Source: Pseudomonas ekonensis (lineage in GTDB: Bacteria; Pseudomonadota; Gammaproteobacteria; Pseudomonadales; Pseudomonadaceae). From it: a DNA stretch of 64,000 nucleotides. The position numbers and the translations under genes were made by a program. The DNA lies in NCBI RefSeq assembly GCF_019145435.1, contig NZ_JAHSTS010000001.1, positions 2,742,001 through 2,806,000 of the forward strand, read 5' to 3'. Position 1 is the first letter of the stretch. Each line of letters begins with the position of its first letter. Under the pieces are notes generated by a model that ran no database searches, had not been told where the DNA came from, and saw nothing but the letters and a program-made list of their open reading frames with translations. This document shows, piece by piece, positions 44,785 through 53,806 of the stretch.

Positions 44785-45204
44785 TCATTGTTTGAGGATC
44801 AGCAGCGGCTCGCCCTTCTTGACGATGTAGGTCGCCAGTTCCGAGCCCTTGTCGGTGCCGATGTTCCGGGCGATGTGCGCCACGCCGGCCGGGATGAACA
44901 GCGAATCGCCGGCCTTGAGCGTGACCGGATCCCGGCCTTCGAGCTGGTACTCGAACGTGCCGCTGACCACATAGGCCACTTCGACGCCGGGGTGCGCGTG
45001 CCGGGGCGAGGTGACGCCCGGCGCGAAATCCACCCGGGCCTGGATGACTTCGCGGTCGGCGGTGCCCAGGTCCTGGTGCACCAGGTCCGTGCGGCTCAGG
45101 CCTTGCTGCCAGTTCTGCGGGGCGGGCGCCGGTTGCGCGGCCTGCGCCAGACCGGCCAGGCAGGCCAGTGCAACAGCCGAAAGCGTATTCAGATGACGTC
45201 GCAT
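44785..45204 (-). CDS. Secreted single-domain cupin
   Basis: The 139-residue protein has a signal peptide (ACLAGLAQA) and cupin motif 1 (PRHAHPGVEVAYVVSG, with metal-ligand His-x-His and Glu). Motif 2 is FIPAGVAHIARN. It is periplasmic. Such proteins range from binding proteins to small dioxygenases or isomerases, so no reaction is assigned. Confidence 0.85.
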   Translation of the reverse strand: MRRHLNTLSAVALACLAGLAQAAQPAPAPQNWQQGLSRTDLVHQDLGTADREVIQARVDFAPGVTSPRHAHPGVEVAYVVSGTFEYQLEGRDPVTLKAGDSLFIPAGVAHIARNIGTDKGSELATYIVKKGEPLLILKQ

Positions 45205-45341
45205 GGTGTGTCCTCTTCGAAGCAGTGGTTGACCCTGCCTACCTTGCGCCGGACATGTACCGCCGATGTGTCGCAGACCGAACGTTTATCAAGCCACTGT
45301 ATCGGCGGGCGCCCCGGATACAGACGCATACAAAGTCCGCC

Positions 45342-46262
45342 TCAGAGCGGCGCCACGACGGGCTGCTCGCCGCTCTGCACCAGGTCGATCAGCCAGGTGC
45401 GGAACGCCACGACTTTCTTCGAGTCGGCGATCTCCAGCGGCGTCACCAGGTAGAAGCCCAGGTCGGACTTGAGCTTGAGGTTGAACGGCGCCACCAGCTT
45501 GCCGGCCTTCAGGTCGTCGTCCACGTAGGTGGAGCGGCCGATGCACACGCCCAGGCCGTCGATGGCGGCCTGCACCGCCATCATGGCCAGGTCGAAGGTG
45601 AGCCGCGTGCCCTCGGCCAGCTTCTTCGGCTGCCCTGCCGCGCTCAGCCACATGTTCCAGTCGTTGCTGGTCATGCCGCTGACTTGCAGCAAGGTGTGGT
45701 TGGCCAGGTCGACGGGGCTCTTCAGGGCCTTGGGGCCGGTCAGCAGCCTGGGGCTGCACACCGGAAAGATCTCGTCCGACATGAGCCAGTCGGCCCGCAG
45801 GCCTTTCCAGTCGCCGAACCCGTAGCGGATCGCCGCATCGATGCCGCCCTTGCGAAAGTCCACCAGTTCGGTGGAAGCGGTGACGCGCACGTCGATGTTG
45901 GGGAACGCGTCCTGGAAGGACGCCAGGCGCGGCAACAGCCATTTGGACGCCAGCGAAACCAGCGTGCTGATGGTCAACGCGCTGTTGTTGCAGGACTCGC
46001 GCAGCATTTCGGTGGAATAGCGCAGTTCGTGGAAGGCCGAACGGATGCCGGGCAGATAGGCGTGGCCTTCGGTGGTCAGCGCCAGGCCGTCCTTGAGGCG
46101 CAGGAACAGGCGGATGCCCAGTTCGTCTTCAAGCCGGCGGATCTGATGGCTGATGGCCGTCTGAGTGACGTTCAGTTCCTCGGCGGCCTTGGTGAAACTC
46201 ATATGGCGAGCGGCAGACTCGAACGCTCTCAATCCATTGAGGGAGGGAATTCTGGCGACCAT
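45342..46262 (-). CDS. LysR-family regulator (GcvA-like)
   Basis: The 306-residue protein begins PSLNGLRAFESAARHMSFTK with HTH EELNVTQTAISHQIRRLEDE, the GcvA/AmpR/TrpI group. It is divergent from the alpha-oxoamine synthase gene across 141 bp and is the probable switch of that cluster. The intergenic region includes a TTTCAGGCC/GGCCTGAAA hairpin in the synthase leader (46353-46375). Confidence 0.92.
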   Translation of the reverse strand: MVARIPSLNGLRAFESAARHMSFTKAAEELNVTQTAISHQIRRLEDELGIRLFLRLKDGLALTTEGHAYLPGIRSAFHELRYSTEMLRESCNNSALTISTLVSLASKWLLPRLASFQDAFPNIDVRVTASTELVDFRKGGIDAAIRYGFGDWKGLRADWLMSDEIFPVCSPRLLTGPKALKSPVDLANHTLLQVSGMTSNDWNMWLSAAGQPKKLAEGTRLTFDLAMMAVQAAIDGLGVCIGRSTYVDDDLKAGKLVAPFNLKLKSDLGFYLVTPLEIADSKKVVAFRTWLIDLVQSGEQPVVAPL

Positions 46263-46403
46263 TAGCTTTGTTAATGCTCATGAGATTTTGTCATAAGGTA
46301 GCACCCAAGAAGTCCTTTGCAAAATGTTTCAGCGGTCGAGGATCCTAGCGTCGCTTTCAGGCCACAACGGCCTGAAAACGCCCACTCATAGGATGAGATC
46401 GCC

Positions 46404-47696
46404 GTGAACAAGACAGTTGAAATCAACAACAGCCCGGACGAAAAAGCTCCACAACTGAAAGCGCGCAATGCCTCCCGAATGGCCGAAATCAGTCGCCCGC
46501 ATTTCGACGCTGCGTACGAAAAAGGCCTGATGGGGGTTTCCTGCCGCGTGCTTGACAACCGCCGCATCGAAATCGCCACCAGCGGCAAGGAAGTGATCGA
46601 CTACACCCGCTGCGGCTACCTCAACCTGGACGCCCATCCCAAAGTGCTCGCCGCCGCCAAGGCGTCGATGGACGAAGTGCCTTCGGTGCACTTCTCCGTG
46701 GCCCGCACCCGTCTCTCCGCCGAGCCGCTGGCTCGCCTGGAGCACACGCTGGCCAAGCTGTTCGACGTCAACGGCGTGGTGGTCTTCCCGACGGTGGCCG
46801 CCGCCAACATGGGCGCCCTGCCCCTGCTGGCCGCCGGCCTGTTCACCGGCGGCGAGAAACCGCTGATCGCCTTCGACCGCTTCGCCCACGTGACCCTGCA
46901 GTACCACATTCCGGTGCTGCGCGAGGAAACCGACGTGATCGTCATCGAGCACAACGACCTCGAACACCTGGAGCGCCTGTGCCAGAGCGGCCGCAAGGTC
47001 GCCTATGTCGGCGACGGCGCCTACTCGATGGGCGGCGCGGCGCCGGTGCGCGAACTGCGCGCCCTGCAAGACAAGTACGGCCTGTTCGTCTACCTGGACG
47101 ACGCCCACGGGATCTCGGTGGTCGGCCATCACGGCGAAGGCTTCGTCCGTTCGCAGCTGGACGGGCTGGACGGCAACACCATCGTCGCCGCCTCCCTGGG
47201 CAAAGGCTACGGCGCGGCGGGCGGCCTGCTGATGCTGGGCACCCGCGACATCGAAAACTCGATCCGCCGCTACGCGCCGACCTACGGCTTCTCCTGCGCG
47301 CCGAACATGGCGGCGGTGGGTGCCGCGCTGGCATCGGCCGAGATCCACGCCACGCCGGAACTGCACAAGCTGCAGCATGCGCTGCGCAACAACATGAAGC
47401 TGTTCGACCACCTGATCCCGACCGAAACCAGCGGCAGCGAACTGCCGATCCGGATCGTGCGCATCGGCAACGAACAGGAAGCCATCGCCAAGGGCGAGTA
47501 CCTGCTGCAACAGGGCCACTACACCTCCGTGGTGTTCTTCCCGACCGTTCCGCGCGGTCAGGCGGCGCTGCGCATGTCGGTCACCTCGGCGCACAACCCG
47601 TCCGACATCCTCGACCTGAGCCTGATGCTCAAGAGCAGCGAATCGAACGTGGACACCGCGGCCGCCGGCCGTCAACCGGCCGCACTGGCCGTTTGA
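46404..47696 (+). CDS. PLP-dependent alpha-oxoamine synthase (AONS/KBL family)
   Basis: The 430-residue fold-type I protein starts at GTG 46404 (TAGGATGAG upstream). It shows the family boxes: FDRFAHVTLQ (PLP-stacking His), VGDGAYSMGG, YLDDAHG (Asp-x-x-His) and the PLP-lysine in SLGKGYGAAGG. Family members condense an amino acid with an acyl-thioester and release CO2, giving an amino-ketone (BioF, KBL, ALAS, CqsA). The N-terminal 20 residues and short Ala-rich tail are unusual. It is first gene of the cluster and divergent from a GcvA-like LysR gene. Confidence 0.87.
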   Translation: MNKTVEINNSPDEKAPQLKARNASRMAEISRPHFDAAYEKGLMGVSCRVLDNRRIEIATSGKEVIDYTRCGYLNLDAHPKVLAAAKASMDEVPSVHFSVARTRLSAEPLARLEHTLAKLFDVNGVVVFPTVAAANMGALPLLAAGLFTGGEKPLIAFDRFAHVTLQYHIPVLREETDVIVIEHNDLEHLERLCQSGRKVAYVGDGAYSMGGAAPVRELRALQDKYGLFVYLDDAHGISVVGHHGEGFVRSQLDGLDGNTIVAASLGKGYGAAGGLLMLGTRDIENSIRRYAPTYGFSCAPNMAAVGAALASAEIHATPELHKLQHALRNNMKLFDHLIPTETSGSELPIRIVRIGNEQEAIAKGEYLLQQGHYTSVVFFPTVPRGQAALRMSVTSAHNPSDILDLSLMLKSSESNVDTAAAGRQPAALAV

Positions 47697-47722
47697 CCGA
47701 CGTCGCCGCAGGAGAAACCAAC

Positions 47723-48595
47723 GTGAAGCGAACGGATCTGGCAGACAGTTTCGTCACGGCAGTGACGGACTTCGATATCAACACGGCCTCCCTGGGCGAA
47801 ATTCGCGCCCTGCAGGAACTGGTCTATGAACGCAAAGTGGTCGCGGTGAAAAACCAGGCGCTGACCCGTGAGGGCTATCAGCAGTTCGCGGCGTGTTTCG
47901 GTGAGCTCGAACAGTTCAAGCTCAAGAGTTACCACGACCCGGCCTACCCGAACATCCTGGTGATCAACAACCGCAACGGCGCGGGTGCCGTCGGTGCGCG
48001 CAAGCTGGGCAACATGTGGCACAGCGACTCCAGCTACCTGGCCGAGCCGTTGCCGTTGACCATGCTGCACGCCCGGCAACTGCCCGAGACCGGCGGCGAC
48101 ACCCTGTTCGTCGACATGCAGTCGGTCTACGACGACCTGCCGCGTGAGCTGTACGAGCGGGTGCGCAACCGTCAGGCCGTGCATGACGTGCGCTGGACCT
48201 ACAAGGTCAAGGAAGACGATGTCGGTGAGTCGATCCAGGAGATCTTCAGCCGCCTGGAGCAACACTTCCCGGCCAGCACCCACCCGACCGTCGCGGTGCA
48301 CCCGCGCACCGGCCGCGAAAGCCTGTACGTCAACCCCGGCTACACCACGCGCATCAGCGGCTATGCGCAGGAGCAAAGCCGCGCGCTGCTCGACGAGCTG
48401 ACCGCGTTCGCCCTGACGCCGGAACGGATCTTCCACTACCGGTGGGAGCCCAACGACCTGCTGATCTGGGACAACCGCTCGGTGTGGCACTGCGCCACGG
48501 AGCTGCCGCGGGAGGCCGAGCGGGTGATGTACCGCATCGGCGTCAACGACGGCGAGTTCTTTGCCCGTGACGCCGGACAGGAGCACGTCGCATGA
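47723..48595 (+). CDS. TauD/TfdA-family Fe(II)/2-oxoglutarate dioxygenase
   Basis: The 290-residue protein starts at GTG 47723 (CAGGAG 8 nt upstream). The iron ligands are visible in NMWHSDSSY (His-x-Asp) and SVWHCATELP (distal His). RVMYRIGVND supplies the 2-oxoglutarate-binding Arg. It should hydroxylate or desaturate a carboxylate-type substrate in the cytoplasm. It lies 26 bp after the oxoamine synthase and overlaps the next gene by ATGA. Confidence 0.88.
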   Translation: MKRTDLADSFVTAVTDFDINTASLGEIRALQELVYERKVVAVKNQALTREGYQQFAACFGELEQFKLKSYHDPAYPNILVINNRNGAGAVGARKLGNMWHSDSSYLAEPLPLTMLHARQLPETGGDTLFVDMQSVYDDLPRELYERVRNRQAVHDVRWTYKVKEDDVGESIQEIFSRLEQHFPASTHPTVAVHPRTGRESLYVNPGYTTRISGYAQEQSRALLDELTAFALTPERIFHYRWEPNDLLIWDNRSVWHCATELPREAERVMYRIGVNDGEFFARDAGQEHVA

Positions 48596-49626
48596 GCAAG
48601 AAGCGCGTACTGGTCGCCCACATCCTGGGGGACGAAGGCAAGCGCATGCTGCGCGAACGCGACGACATCGAAGTGGTGGAGTTCCACAACATCATCGAGC
48701 AGGGCCGCTTCCAGGCCCTGCTCGAAAGCTTCGATGCCGTGCATGGCGTGATCCTGGGCCTGACCAGGTTCGGCGCCGCCGAACTCGAGCGGGCGCGGGG
48801 GCTGCAGGTGGTCTCGCGGATCGGCGTCGGGTTCGACGCGGTGGACGTGCCGGTCATGACCGCCGCCGGCGTGCCGGTGATGGTCTGCGCCAACGCCAAC
48901 CACCGCGCCGTGGCCGAGCACACGCTGGGTTTCATGCTGGCCCTGGCCAAGCGCACCGAGGCGCTGTGCGGCCTGGTGCGCAGCGGCGACTGGCACCAGC
49001 GCTACGACTACCTGCCCACCGAGCTGGAAGGCCGTGAGGTGTTGCTGATCGGCTGCGGCCGGATCGGTGCGCGGGTCGCCGCGCTGTGCCTGGCGCTGGG
49101 CATGCGGGTCAAGGTCTATGACCCGTACCTGGCGCCGCAGTCCCTGCCGGTGGGGGCCGAGCCCGTGCCGGTGCTGGAGGCGGGACTGGCCAGCGCCGAC
49201 TACGTCAGCCTGCACTGCCCGAAGACCGACGAGACGGTCGGTCTGCTGTCGGCGCAGCGCCTGGCCCTGATGAAACCGCACGCGTACCTGGTCAACACCG
49301 CCCGCGGTGGCATCGTCGACGAGCAGGCGCTGTACGGCCTGCTGGCCGAGAAGCGCATCGCCGGGGCGGCCCTGGACGTGTTCCTGCCCGAACCGCCGGC
49401 TCACCTCAGCGGCCTGCCGGGCCTTCCCAACGTGATCTGTTCGCCGCACCTGGCCGGGGTCTCCCGCGAGGCGGTCAGCCGCATGGCGAAACTGGCGGCC
49501 GGCAATGTGCTGGACGTGTTCGGCGATGCGCCGAACGCAGCGAACGCGGTGAACCCGCAGGTGTTCGACCGGAGCGCGCCGCAGGGCGTGCGCGCCCCCG
49601 CCGAAACCATCCCTTACCCAATCTGA
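48592..49626 (+). CDS. D-2-hydroxyacid dehydrogenase (phosphoglycerate dehydrogenase-like)
   Basis: The 344-residue protein has the NAD-binding motif GCGRIGARVA and the catalytic trio: Arg in VNTARGGIVDE, Glu in DVFLPEPP, His in SPHLAGV. It lacks ACT regulatory domains, so it is a catabolic or biosynthetic 2-oxoacid reductase/dehydrogenase rather than SerA. The ATGA overlap with the dioxygenase gene means coupled translation. Confidence 0.9.
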   Translation: MSKKRVLVAHILGDEGKRMLRERDDIEVVEFHNIIEQGRFQALLESFDAVHGVILGLTRFGAAELERARGLQVVSRIGVGFDAVDVPVMTAAGVPVMVCANANHRAVAEHTLGFMLALAKRTEALCGLVRSGDWHQRYDYLPTELEGREVLLIGCGRIGARVAALCLALGMRVKVYDPYLAPQSLPVGAEPVPVLEAGLASADYVSLHCPKTDETVGLLSAQRLALMKPHAYLVNTARGGIVDEQALYGLLAEKRIAGAALDVFLPEPPAHLSGLPGLPNVICSPHLAGVSREAVSRMAKLAAGNVLDVFGDAPNAANAVNPQVFDRSAPQGVRAPAETIPYPI

Positions 49627-49629
49627 CTT

Positions 49630-50064
49630 GTGAGCAATGGAATGTACTTACGCTATCAGCTGTTCGATGACCAACGCGACGCCATGATCCTGATCGCCCG
49701 GATCATGATCCTGATCCTCTACGGCTACTTCGGTTTCACCTACGTCACCGACCACGGCAGCTTCGTGACTTACCTCAAGTCGGTGGACGCGCCGATCCCG
49801 GAGACCACCGCCATCGTGGCCACCATCGTCGAGTTCTTCGGCGGCCTGGCGCTGCTGTTCGGCTTCTGGACCCGGCCGATCGCCGCGATCTTCGTGGTCT
49901 ACACCATCGGCACCGGGATCATCGGCCATGCCTTCTGGAACGCCACCGACCCTACGGCGCACCACACGCTCTTCGTGCACTTCTTCAAGAACGTGAGCAT
50001 CGCCGGCGGCTTCCTTTTCCTTTGCCTGCTGGGGCCTGGAAAGTACTCGATCGACAAGCGTTGA
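49630..50064 (+). CDS. DoxX-family membrane protein
   Basis: This protein is 144 residues with four hydrophobic helices (MILIARIMILILYGYFGFTY, TAIVATIVEFFGGLALLFGF, AAIFVVYTIGTGIIG, SIAGGFLFLCLL). It carries the DoxX/YphA pattern GFWTRP and ends in GKYSIDKR. GTG 49630 is 3 bp after the previous stop; ATG 49642 is a possible alternative. DoxX proteins often accompany oxidoreductases; the role here is unknown. A strong terminator follows. Confidence 0.85.
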   Translation: MSNGMYLRYQLFDDQRDAMILIARIMILILYGYFGFTYVTDHGSFVTYLKSVDAPIPETTAIVATIVEFFGGLALLFGFWTRPIAAIFVVYTIGTGIIGHAFWNATDPTAHHTLFVHFFKNVSIAGGFLFLCLLGPGKYSIDKR

Positions 50065-50071
50065 TCCCGGT

Positions 50072-50106
50072 GCGGCGGGCGGAGCGATCCGCCCGCCGCT
50101 TTTTTT
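50072..50106 (+). terminator. Strong intrinsic terminator between doxX and ubiD-like genes
   Basis: A perfect 12-bp GC stem (GCGGCGGGCGGA and complement) with a GCGA tetraloop is followed by seven T. It ends 19 nt before the UbiD start, leaving no room for a promoter after it. Confidence 0.92.
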
Positions 50107-50124
50107 CCGTTCCTGCGGACATTG

Positions 50125-51630
50125 ATGATGAAAGAATTGATTGAACCGGTTGCCGACCTTCGAGACTGGCTGGCCCGCGCCGAGCGGATCGACGAACTGC
50201 AGACCGTCTCGCAAGCCGTCGACCCCCTCGAAGAAATGAGCGCCATCACCTACCTGGTCGCCCGCCAACCCGCCTCCCCCGCCGTCCTGTTCGACCAGCC
50301 CGACTCGCCCCTGGGCCTGCGCCACTTGTGGAACATCTTCGGCCCCAGCGTCGCGCGCACCGCGATCACCCTGGAAGAGCCGCCGCACACGCCGACCATG
50401 GAACTGATCCGGCGCACCAAGGACAAGCTGCGGCACAGCATCGCCCCGCTGGAGGTGTCGCAGGAGCAAGCGCCGATCTACCAGAACACCCTCACCGGCA
50501 ACGACATCGACCTGACCCGCCTGCCCATCCCCAAGCATTGGCCCAGGGACGGCGGCGCCTACGCCGGCACCGCCGACGCGGTGTTCACCCGCGACCTGGA
50601 GTCCGGCTACCTGAACGTGGGCACCTACCGGATGATGATCCAGGGCCCGCGCGAGGTCGGCCTGTCGCTGGCGCCGGGCAAGGACGCGCTGCGCCACATC
50701 CACCAGGCCTGGGCCAAGGGCCAGGCGCTGCCTGTCGCCGCTGCCTGGGGCATCGACCCGCTGATGATGGTGGTGGGTTCGCAATCGCTGCCGCCGGGTA
50801 TGTCCGAGTACGACTTCGCCGGCGGCATCAAGGGCAAGCCCATCGAAGTGGTGAAGGCCCGGCACTCGGACCTGCTGATTCCCGCCGCGGCGGAGATCGT
50901 CATCGAAGGCGTCATCCGCCCCGGCTCCACCCGTGAGGAAGGCCCTTTCGGCGAGTTCACCGGCTACTACGGCTACAAGGACATCGACTGCCCGCTGATC
51001 GAGGTGACCGCCCTGCATTACCGCACCCGGCCGATCCTGACCAACGCGCTGATGGCCGACTTCCCCTCCAACGAGCAAAGCGCGTTCTTCTCCACGATCC
51101 GCTCAGCCAAGATCTGGAACGACCTGGACAAGCTGGGCATCCAGGGGATCAAGGGCGTGTACTGCCCGCCGGCCGCCGCCGGGGCTTTCGGCATGATTGT
51201 CATCAGCCTGGAGCAGAAATACGCCGGGCACGCCGCCCAGGCCCTGGCGCTGGCCGGCCAGGTGCCGGGCGGCGCGTACATCACCAAGTGGATCGTGGCC
51301 GTGGACGAAGACGTCGACCCCACCGACATGAACCAGGTGCTGTGGGCCATGGCCACCCGGGCCACGCCCAGCGACGACATCGACATCCTGCGCAACACCC
51401 GCGGCTCGCCGCTGGATCCGGCGCAGAACCCGCCGCACAAGCGTTTCTTCGGCTCCAAGGCGTTGATCAATGCCTGCAAGGACTACCGCGACATCCGCAA
51501 CTTCCCGACCCGCACGCTGCTGCGCCCGTCGGTCTACGAGCGCGTGCGCGAACGCTGGAGCGAGCTCGGCCTGCCGGGCGAGGTGCCGGCGATCACGGCC
51601 TTCGACACCACGGTGGACGCCCATGAGTAA
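50125..51630 (+). CDS. UbiD-family prenylated-FMN-dependent decarboxylase
   Basis: The 501-residue protein shows UbiD landmarks: LPIPKHWPRDGGAY near 135, NVGTYRMM, EGPFGEFTGYYGYKD with the catalytic Glu residues, and KWIVAVDEDVDPTD near 390. UbiD enzymes interconvert alpha,beta-unsaturated or (hetero)aromatic acids and their decarboxylated products. Its own UbiX-type flavin prenyltransferase overlaps its end by 8 bp. This implies a dedicated pathway enzyme rather than ubiquinone synthesis. TTG-ATG-ATG at the start leaves a one- or two-codon ambiguity. Confidence 0.92.
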   Translation: MMKELIEPVADLRDWLARAERIDELQTVSQAVDPLEEMSAITYLVARQPASPAVLFDQPDSPLGLRHLWNIFGPSVARTAITLEEPPHTPTMELIRRTKDKLRHSIAPLEVSQEQAPIYQNTLTGNDIDLTRLPIPKHWPRDGGAYAGTADAVFTRDLESGYLNVGTYRMMIQGPREVGLSLAPGKDALRHIHQAWAKGQALPVAAAWGIDPLMMVVGSQSLPPGMSEYDFAGGIKGKPIEVVKARHSDLLIPAAAEIVIEGVIRPGSTREEGPFGEFTGYYGYKDIDCPLIEVTALHYRTRPILTNALMADFPSNEQSAFFSTIRSAKIWNDLDKLGIQGIKGVYCPPAAAGAFGMIVISLEQKYAGHAAQALALAGQVPGGAYITKWIVAVDEDVDPTDMNQVLWAMATRATPSDDIDILRNTRGSPLDPAQNPPHKRFFGSKALINACKDYRDIRNFPTRTLLRPSVYERVRERWSELGLPGEVPAITAFDTTVDAHE

Positions 51631-52189
51631 CGGGCAACGGCGCATCGTGGTGGGCATCAGCGGCGCCAGCGGCGTGGTCTATGGTGTACGCACGCTGACG
51701 CTGCTGCGCGAGCTCGGGATCGAGACCCACCTGATCATGACCCGCTCGGCCCAGGTCACCCTGGCCCACGAGACCGACCTGAAAGTGGCGGACGTCAAGG
51801 CCCTGGCCAGCGTCGTGCACGACCCGGCGGACATCGGCGCGTCGATCTCCAGCGGCTCGTTCAAGACCCTGGGCATGGTGGTGACGCCCTGTTCGGTCAA
51901 GAGCCTGTCGGAGATCGCCAGCGGCATCACCGGCAGCCTGCTCAGCCGGGCCGCCGACGTGACCCTCAAGGAACGCCGTCCGTTGGTGCTGATGGTTCGC
52001 GAAACGCCGCTGCACCTGGGCCACCTGCGCAGCATGGCCCAGGTCTGCGAAATGGGCGGCGTGCTGATGCCGCCGGTGCCGGCCTTCTATGCCCGTCCGC
52101 AGTCCATCGACGAGATGGTCGACCACACGGTGGGCCGGATGCTCGATCTGCTCGGCCTGGACAGCGGCACGGTGCGGCGCTGGGGTTGA
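51623..52189 (+). CDS. UbiX-family flavin prenyltransferase
   Basis: The 188-residue protein has GISGASGVVYG at the N-terminus, SSGSFKTLGMVVTPCSVKSL and PLVLMVRETPLHLGHLRSM, all UbiX signatures. It makes prenylated FMN, the cofactor of the UbiD protein encoded just before it. The 8-bp overlap (ATGAGTAA) couples the two. Confidence 0.95.
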   Translation: MSNGQRRIVVGISGASGVVYGVRTLTLLRELGIETHLIMTRSAQVTLAHETDLKVADVKALASVVHDPADIGASISSGSFKTLGMVVTPCSVKSLSEIASGITGSLLSRAADVTLKERRPLVLMVRETPLHLGHLRSMAQVCEMGGVLMPPVPAFYARPQSIDEMVDHTVGRMLDLLGLDSGTVRRWG

Positions 52190-52241
52190 TCCCCGGCGTC
52201 GCCCGTGCCGAACGCTCTTTCACAATCTGACCCGTTACCCG

Positions 52242-52295
52242 CAACGTTGCCGTCGCCTGCCTGAAACCTTAGGGGCAGGCGACGCGACGTTGTTT
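52242..52295 (+). terminator. Terminator after the ubiX-like gene
   Basis: CAACGTTGCCGTCGCCTGCC pairs with GGCAGGCGACGCGACGTTG (one mismatched step) and is followed by TTT. It closes the ubiD-ubiX unit. Confidence 0.75.
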
Positions 52296-52331
52296 CATTG
52301 CAACACTCTCCGGCGCGCCTCGGCTCGCCGG

Positions 52332-53687
52332 TCAGCATTCACTCACCGTGTCGACTTCCACGGTGTACAAGCGCAATACCGTCAGCAGCCCCGCCGCCAG
52401 AAACGCCAGGGCGATGATCGACAAGGCTGCGCCCGCCCGGCCCGGCCCGTCCAGAGTAGCCCCGAGCAGGGCGATGCCGGTCACGCCGCCGCACTGGCGC
52501 GCGGCGTTGAGCACCCCGGAGCCGACCCCGACCTTGCCGCTGGGCACACTGGCCAGGCAAGCGCCGACGATCACCGGCAGGGTCGCGCCGCCAAGGCCGA
52601 TCAACAGCCCCCCGAGCGCCAGGCCGATCCGGTCCATCCCGTACAGCGCCAGCGACGCCGCCCCGAGCGATCCGCAGAGCATCCCCGCCGCCCCGACGCT
52701 GCGCGCGCCGAAGGCATTGGACAGGCGCCCGGACAGGCTGGCCATCACGCCGGTCGCGACGGTCATCGGGATCATCGCCACGCCGACCTCCACCGGCGTG
52801 CGGCCCTGGGCCTGCAACGCAAACGGCAGCGCGAACAGGCTGCCGTAGTAGGCCAGGGTCTGCAGGAACCCCGCACCGATGGCGGCGGAGAACGTCCGGG
52901 ACGCGAACAGGTTCAGCGGCAGCATCGGTTCCGGCCGGCGTTGCTGCGACACGATGAAGGCGACGGCCGACACCAGCGCCACCAGCAACGCGCCGGCCAC
53001 CCAACGGGTGCGCCAGCCCAGCACCGGCCCTTCGATCAGGGCGAACACCAGCGACACCAGCGCCAGCGCCGACAGCAGTTGCCCCGGCCAGTCGAGCGAG
53101 CGCGGCTGCACGCTCAGACGGCTGGGACGCATCGCGCAGCCCGCCAGCGCAATCAGGCAGAACGGCACGTTCAGATAGAAGATCGAGCGCCAGTCGAACA
53201 GTTCCACCAGCGCGCCGCCCAACAGGGGCCCGGCGACCAGCGCAGTGGCCGAGATCCCGCCCCACAAGGCCACCGCCTTGGCGCGCCGCCCCGTATCCGG
53301 GTAGGCCTCGACCAGCAAGGCCATGGAACTGGGCAGCATCAATGCCGCGCCGATGCCCTGCACCGCACGGGCGGCGATCAACGCCGCCACCCCTTGGGCC
53401 AGGCCGCAGGCCACCGACGACAGCGTGAACAGCAGCAGCGCCGACATGAACACGCGCCAAGCCCCCAGCCGGTCGCTCAGCGCACCGGCCGACAGCAGCA
53501 GGCTGGCGAACACCAGGGTGTACGCCCCGGCGATCCATTGCAGGCGGTCCATGCCCGCCGCCAGGTCACGGCCGATGCTCGGCAGCGCCACGTTGAGCGC
53601 GGTGACATCCAACGCAACCATGAATGAACTCAAGGCCACGCTCACCAGCACAGGGACTGCCGAGGCGGGGCCGACCGTCACTTCCAT
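52332..53687 (-). CDS. MFS efflux transporter (DHA2/EmrB-like, 14 helices)
   Basis: The protein has 451 residues from ATG 53687. LDVTALNVALPSIGRDLAAG is the DHA2 motif D1, SDRLGAWRVF lies at loop 2-3, and motif C is in helix 5. There are about 14 hydrophobic helices. It is divergent from a LysR gene across 119 bp and probably under its control. Placed between UbiD/UbiX and the GST genes, it may export the cluster's product. A longer GTG start at 53720 lacks a ribosome site. Confidence 0.88.
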   Translation of the reverse strand: MEVTVGPASAVPVLVSVALSSFMVALDVTALNVALPSIGRDLAAGMDRLQWIAGAYTLVFASLLLSAGALSDRLGAWRVFMSALLLFTLSSVACGLAQGVAALIAARAVQGIGAALMLPSSMALLVEAYPDTGRRAKAVALWGGISATALVAGPLLGGALVELFDWRSIFYLNVPFCLIALAGCAMRPSRLSVQPRSLDWPGQLLSALALVSLVFALIEGPVLGWRTRWVAGALLVALVSAVAFIVSQQRRPEPMLPLNLFASRTFSAAIGAGFLQTLAYYGSLFALPFALQAQGRTPVEVGVAMIPMTVATGVMASLSGRLSNAFGARSVGAAGMLCGSLGAASLALYGMDRIGLALGGLLIGLGGATLPVIVGACLASVPSGKVGVGSGVLNAARQCGGVTGIALLGATLDGPGRAGAALSIIALAFLAAGLLTVLRLYTVEVDTVSEC

Positions 53688-53806
53688 TGACCGGGTTTTG
53701 TGCACTTTGCGACACCTCACTGAGTATTCGGGAACCGATCCTGAGGCTGCGCAGACCCTTCGTAAAATTAGAAATCGATTACCCGAACATAAGAGGAGCT
53801 ACTGAA

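Noticed and set aside
46353..46379. Hairpin TTTCAGGCC/GGCCTGAAA in the leader of the oxoamine synthase gene
   Set aside because: There is no T run or alternative pairing, so attenuation cannot be supported; it may be an operator half or chance.
50125..52189. UbiD/UbiX as ubiquinone biosynthesis genes
   Set aside because: The pair overlaps and sits in an accessory cluster with an oxoamine synthase and a dioxygenase; a dedicated pathway role fits better than core ubiquinone synthesis.
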